From: an uncultured beta proteobacterium | GTDB taxonomy: Bacteria; Pseudomonadota; Gammaproteobacteria; Burkholderiales; Burkholderiaceae | DNA length: 8,464 nt | Reading direction: 5' to 3' | NCBI GenBank assembly: GCA_903892315.1 | Contig: CAITHY010000084.1 | Coordinates: 1 to 8,464 of the forward strand | Part shown: positions 5,921 to 8,464 of the stretch, one piece after another | Layout of the letters: each line of letters begins with the position of its first letter | Numbering within the stretch: position 1 is the first letter of the stretch | Position numbers and translations under genes: made by a program | The notes under the pieces: generated by a model | The model's input: the letters and a program-made list of their open reading frames with translations, nothing else | Database searches by the model: none | What the model was told of the DNA's origin: nothing

Positions 5921-7249
5921 ATGTCATATCCGAATTCCCACTCCTATCGAAAAGTAGCTGTTGCAGCCTGCTTTGGAACCTTTCTGGAGTGGTATGACTT
6001 CCTGACATTTGCGACCCTAGCAGTCGTTTTTGCCCCACTCTTCTTTCCCTCTACAGACCCTAATACAGCCCTTTTAGCGAGCTTAGCGACTTTTGGCGTT
6101 GGAATGGTAGTCCGACCTGTTGGAGCAGCTCTATTTGGCTCTATGGGTGATCGTATCGGCCGTAAACCCGTTTTCATGATCACTATTGCCTTAATGGGAC
6201 TTGCAACCGTGAGCGTGGGCTTTTTACCTACTTACGCCCAGGTTGGCATCTGGGCACCCATCCTACTGGTTGCTCTGAGATTGCTTCAGGGACTCTCTGC
6301 TGGCGGCGAAATCGGTGGCAGTGCGGTCTACCTTACCGAACATGCTGGTGATGAGTACCGGGGATTTAAAACCAGCTTCCTGCAACTCATGGGCCCTCTT
6401 GGCATTCTATTTTCCACCATGCAAATTGCATTGCTCAGAAGCCAGCTATCACCAGAAGAATTTCAAGCTTGGGGTTGGCGTGTGCCATTTTGGATTTCGA
6501 TTGCGCTATTGCTCATTGCATTCAAAGCCCGCATGGCTTTAGAAGAAACGCCTGTGTTTTTAGAGCTGAGTAAATCCCAGCAACAATCTGCAAGTCCACT
6601 ACTGAATAACTTCCGCGATCCACAAACACGCAAACGGATGTTTTTACTGTTTTTCTGCATCTCTGCCGGTGGGGCGGTACTGTTCTTTTGCGTGCAAGTC
6701 TACACAGCAATCTTTCTAAAAACTGCTGTGCAGCTGGCGCCTGGGTTAGTTGACCAGCTCAGCATTTATGCAACTCTGGCCTTATTCCCGCTCACTATTT
6801 TTGCTGGATGGTTATCAGATAGGATTGGCCGTAAACCTGTTGTGGTTTGCGGGCTATTCTTAGGTGCTGCATTTATTCTCCCGGCGTTTCATCTGCTCAA
6901 GAACATAGGCATGGCATATCTGAACAACCCAGCCGACACTTTTCAGCTTATTTTTATAGGTGCACTACTTATTGGCTTATCTCTAGCCCTTGCTTTAGTG
7001 GTTGGTCCTCAGACCGCCATGCTGGCCGAACTCTTTCCAGCTAAAACCAGAAATAGTGCAGCAACCCTACCTCACAATTTAGCTGCCGGATGGATTGGTG
7101 GCTTACTTCCTTTAATCGTAACTTGGTTAAACCAACGTTGGCAAAGTGATAGTGCCGGACTCTGGTATCCCACAGCATTTTTAGCAAGCGCCGCTATTGT
7201 GGCTCTTCTATATTTACCAGAGACGAGAAAAACAAATCTGCGCCTGTAG
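5921..7249 (+). CDS. MFS transporter, metabolite:H+ symporter (MHS) type
   Basis: Inner-membrane proton-coupled uptake carrier of the family that includes ProP, KgtP and ShiA; substrates are usually organic acids or osmolytes, and the substrate here cannot be told. The 442-aa protein has about 12 hydrophobic segments. It shows the family's AACFGTFLEWYDF start (15-27), the loop 2-3 motif GDRIGRK (76-82), RLLQGLSAGGEIGGS (120-134), a repeat of the loop motif, LSDRIGRK (298-305), in the second half, AELFPAKTR (369-377) and a terminal LPET (432-435). ATG at 5921 is the only reasonable start: an in-frame TAG lies at 5891-5893, no other start codon follows it, and the next methionine (residue 62) would remove the first helix. 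No Shine-Dalgarno sequence. Divergent from the phasin gene; no co-transcribed catabolic gene hints at the substrate. Confidence 0.92.
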   Translation: MSYPNSHSYRKVAVAACFGTFLEWYDFLTFATLAVVFAPLFFPSTDPNTALLASLATFGVGMVVRPVGAALFGSMGDRIGRKPVFMITIALMGLATVSVGFLPTYAQVGIWAPILLVALRLLQGLSAGGEIGGSAVYLTEHAGDEYRGFKTSFLQLMGPLGILFSTMQIALLRSQLSPEEFQAWGWRVPFWISIALLLIAFKARMALEETPVFLELSKSQQQSASPLLNNFRDPQTRKRMFLLFFCISAGGAVLFFCVQVYTAIFLKTAVQLAPGLVDQLSIYATLALFPLTIFAGWLSDRIGRKPVVVCGLFLGAAFILPAFHLLKNIGMAYLNNPADTFQLIFIGALLIGLSLALALVVGPQTAMLAELFPAKTRNSAATLPHNLAAGWIGGLLPLIVTWLNQRWQSDSAGLWYPTAFLASAAIVALLYLPETRKTNLRL

Positions 7250-7266
7250 CCCAAGCGCTAAAGAAA

Positions 7267-7297
7267 AAAGCTTCTAAGCGTTTAACTTAGAAGCTTT
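7267..7297 (-). terminator. intrinsic terminator of the sspA-sspB-tRNA-Thr unit
   Basis: Perfect 12-bp inverted repeat, 7267-7278 (AAAGCTTCTAAG) with 7286-7297 (CTTAGAAGCTTT), and a 7-nt loop. On the minus strand it lies 8 nt past the tRNA's CCA end and is followed by TTTCTTT, on top of three T that close the stem, so it is a good terminator there. On the plus strand the tail after the stem is CAAATAC, so it would stop transporter transcripts only weakly. Confidence 0.85.
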
Positions 7298-7305
7298 CAA
7301 ATACT

Positions 7306-7381
7306 TGGTGCCCCTTGTCCGACTCGAACAGACCACCTACTGATTACAAATCAGTTGCTCTACCAGATGAGCTAAAGGGGC
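7306..7381 (-). tRNA. tRNA-Thr (anticodon TGT)
   Basis: A 76-nt cloverleaf including the encoded CCA (7306-7308). The acceptor stem GCCCCTT/AAGGGGC pairs fully, with discriminator A. The D stem is GCTC/GAGC. The anticodon arm is ACTGA-TTTGTAA-TCAGT, so the anticodon TGT decodes ACA and, with usual U34 modification, other Thr codons. The T arm is GTCTG-TTCGAGT-CGGAC with one G-T pair. It begins 18 nt after the sspB stop and is followed by a terminator, so it is probably cut out of the sspAB transcript. Confidence 0.97.
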
Positions 7382-7399
7382 AACGGGATATATTTTATC

Positions 7400-7807
7400 C
7401 TATTTCACAATCTTCAAGGATGGTCTTGTGGTTTTGGGTTTTTCAGGGGTCTGATCTTCAGAATCCGCAATATGAAGATCACGAGCCTGCGCTGGATCAA
7501 ATGGGAAAGACATGCCTTGACCGTTCTCCCTAGCGTAGATTGCTAGGACATGGGTAACCGGGACCATGATCTTTCTTGGAATACCGCCAAATCTCGCCTG
7601 GAAGCTTATCCAATCGTTTTCTATCGCTAGCTGATGACATGCCTCTAGGGAAAGATTCAGAACGATCTCATCATTCTTCACAAACTCCATAGGCACTTCT
7701 ACCCTAGCGTCCACAAAAACCGCTATGAAGGGTGTAAAACCAAAATCCGTGCACCACTGATGTAGAGCACGGATTAGATATGGCTTATTACTTGGAATGT
7801 CAGACAT
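7400..7807 (-). CDS. sspB: ClpXP protease specificity-enhancing factor SspB
   Basis: Adaptor that binds ssrA-tagged proteins from stalled ribosomes and some other substrates, and hands them to the ClpXP protease in the cytosol. The 135-aa protein has the compact N-terminal substrate-binding domain (about 5-105), including KPYLIRALHQWC (8-19), a PFIAVFVDA strand (26-34), NLSLEA (51-56), ARFGG (71-75) and the YARENGQGMSF block (91-101). A disordered acidic/proline linker (about 106-127) follows, ending in RPSLKIVK (128-135). That tail matches the ClpX-binding module of E. coli SspB (a basic LRVVK-type end). Start ATG at 7807 has no clear Shine-Dalgarno sequence; the sspA stop lies 29 nt upstream, so coupling to sspA is likely. 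Stop is TAG. Confidence 0.95.
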   Translation of the reverse strand: MSDIPSNKPYLIRALHQWCTDFGFTPFIAVFVDARVEVPMEFVKNDEIVLNLSLEACHQLAIENDWISFQARFGGIPRKIMVPVTHVLAIYARENGQGMSFPFDPAQARDLHIADSEDQTPEKPKTTRPSLKIVK

Positions 7808-7823
7808 GCCGACGAGTCATGTA

Positions 7824-7843
7824 CCGCTAGAAATGCTTAGCGG
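7824..7843 (-). repeat. small hairpin spanning the sspA stop codon
   Basis: Perfect 6-bp inverted repeat CCGCTA (7824-7829) and TAGCGG (7838-7843) with an 8-nt loop. In the minus-strand mRNA it covers the sspA stop codon and the start of the 29-nt spacer ahead of sspB. There is no U-tract, so it is not a terminator. It might affect translation or RNA processing between the two genes, or be chance. Confidence 0.35.
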
Positions 7844-8448
7844 CGCATTACCTTTTCAGAAGGAGTCAAAGCCTCGATGTACGCAGGCCTGCTAAAAATA
7901 CGCTCAGCGTATTTCAGCAAAGCTGCTGCATTGCGAGAAAGATCAATGCCGTAATGCTCAAGACGCCACAACAATGGCGCTATCGCTACGTCAAGCATAG
8001 AGAACTCATCACCCAACATGTATTTGTTTTTAACAAAAATTGGTGCCAACTGAGTCAAGCGATCACGAATCGCTAGACGCGCTTTTTCGTGAGTCTTTTC
8101 AGCAGCCTTACCTTTTTCATTTTCCAGAGCGGCTACATGCACAAACAATTCTTTCTCAAAATTGAAAAGGAAGAGGCGTGCGCGGGCGCGTGCTACTGGA
8201 TCAGGCGGCATTAATTGTGGATGAGGAAAACGCTCATCAATATATTCATTGATGATGTTGGACTCATACAAAATTAAATCACGTTCAACCAAGATAGGTA
8301 CCTGGCCGTAAGGATTCATTACTGAAATGTCTTCAGGCTTATTAAACAAGTCGACATCGCGGATTTCAAAATCCATGCCTTTTTCAAAAAGCACCAAACG
8401 GCAGCGTTGCGAGAATGGGCAGTTAGTACCCGAGTACAACACCATCAT
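7837..8448 (-). CDS. sspA: stringent starvation protein A (glutathione S-transferase-like)
   Basis: Binds RNA polymerase and modulates transcription under starvation and acid stress in proteobacteria; it keeps the GST fold but is not considered an active transferase. The 203-aa protein has the thioredoxin-like N-terminal domain with CPFSQRCRLVLFEKG (10-24), NPYGQVPILV (45-54) and ESNIINEYIDERFPHPQLMP (62-81), then an all-helical C-terminal domain with LDVAIAPLLWRLEHYGI (152-168). FPHPxLMP is a hallmark of SspA within the GST superfamily. ATG at 8448 follows AAGGA (8458-8462) at 9 nt; a second ATG at 8445 gives the MM start. Transcribed with sspB; the upstream partner and promoter are outside the window (in related bacteria often the petABC cytochrome bc1 genes). 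Confidence 0.96.
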   Translation of the reverse strand: MMVLYSGTNCPFSQRCRLVLFEKGMDFEIRDVDLFNKPEDISVMNPYGQVPILVERDLILYESNIINEYIDERFPHPQLMPPDPVARARARLFLFNFEKELFVHVAALENEKGKAAEKTHEKARLAIRDRLTQLAPIFVKNKYMLGDEFSMLDVAIAPLLWRLEHYGIDLSRNAAALLKYAERIFSRPAYIEALTPSEKVMRR

Positions 8449-8457
8449 AAATTTATT

Positions 8458-8462
8458 TCCTT
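8458..8462 (-). promoter_or_regulatory. Shine-Dalgarno sequence of sspA
   Basis: On the minus strand, AAGGA precedes the ATG at 8448 by 9 nt. It supports the first of the two adjacent ATG codons as the start. Confidence 0.7.
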
Positions 8463-8464
8463 AA

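Noticed and set aside
7315..7533. Plus-strand open frame crossing tRNA-Thr and the end of sspB
   Set aside because: Its first third is antisense to a perfect tRNA cloverleaf and the rest is antisense to sspB.

Overview
The window is 8.5 kb of ordinary bacterial chromosome carrying nine complete protein genes and one tRNA. No insertion sequence, prophage, CRISPR array or defence locus is visible. Several things point to a betaproteobacterium of the order Burkholderiales: the order hemA-prfA-prmC-grxD, the sspA-sspB pair, a short phasin of the PHA-granule type, and the protein sequences themselves. The base composition is moderate, well below the GC-rich Burkholderia/Ralstonia range, and the spacers are short. 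This fits a streamlined freshwater lineage such as Polynucleobacter, but the genus is an inference from memory and not something the sequence proves.

Left block (77-5049, + strand). hemA (glutamyl-tRNA reductase, first step of haem synthesis), prfA (peptide release factor 1) and prmC (the methyltransferase that modifies the GGQ glutamine of release factors) are packed with spacers of 0 and 15 nt and probably form one operon. After 106 bp come grxD (monothiol CGFS glutaredoxin, iron-sulfur handling) and, 28 nt later, rmuC (membrane-anchored RmuC family protein). A strong bidirectional terminator at 5062-5099 closes rmuC and also serves the convergent phasin gene.

Middle block (5140-7249). A phasin gene on the - strand and an MFS transporter of the metabolite:H+ symporter type on the + strand diverge from a 196-bp spacer. 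Between two TGC-N3-GCA palindromes, which resemble targets of the PHA regulator PhaR, this spacer holds a candidate phasin promoter. It also holds a consensus TATAAT only 10 nt ahead of the transporter's ATG.

Right block (7267-8464, - strand). sspA (RNA polymerase-associated stringent starvation protein), sspB (ClpXP adaptor), tRNA-Thr(TGT) and an intrinsic terminator lie in that order and are probably co-transcribed. The promoter must lie beyond the right edge.

No clearly novel system was found. The points most worth checking are: signs that hemA and the transporter are read from leaderless mRNAs; the TAGATG junction in which an RF1-read stop directly abuts the RF1 gene; the complete absence of TGA stops in the window; PhaR-like sites around the phasin promoter; and a tRNA gene that appears to form the tail of the sspAB transcript.
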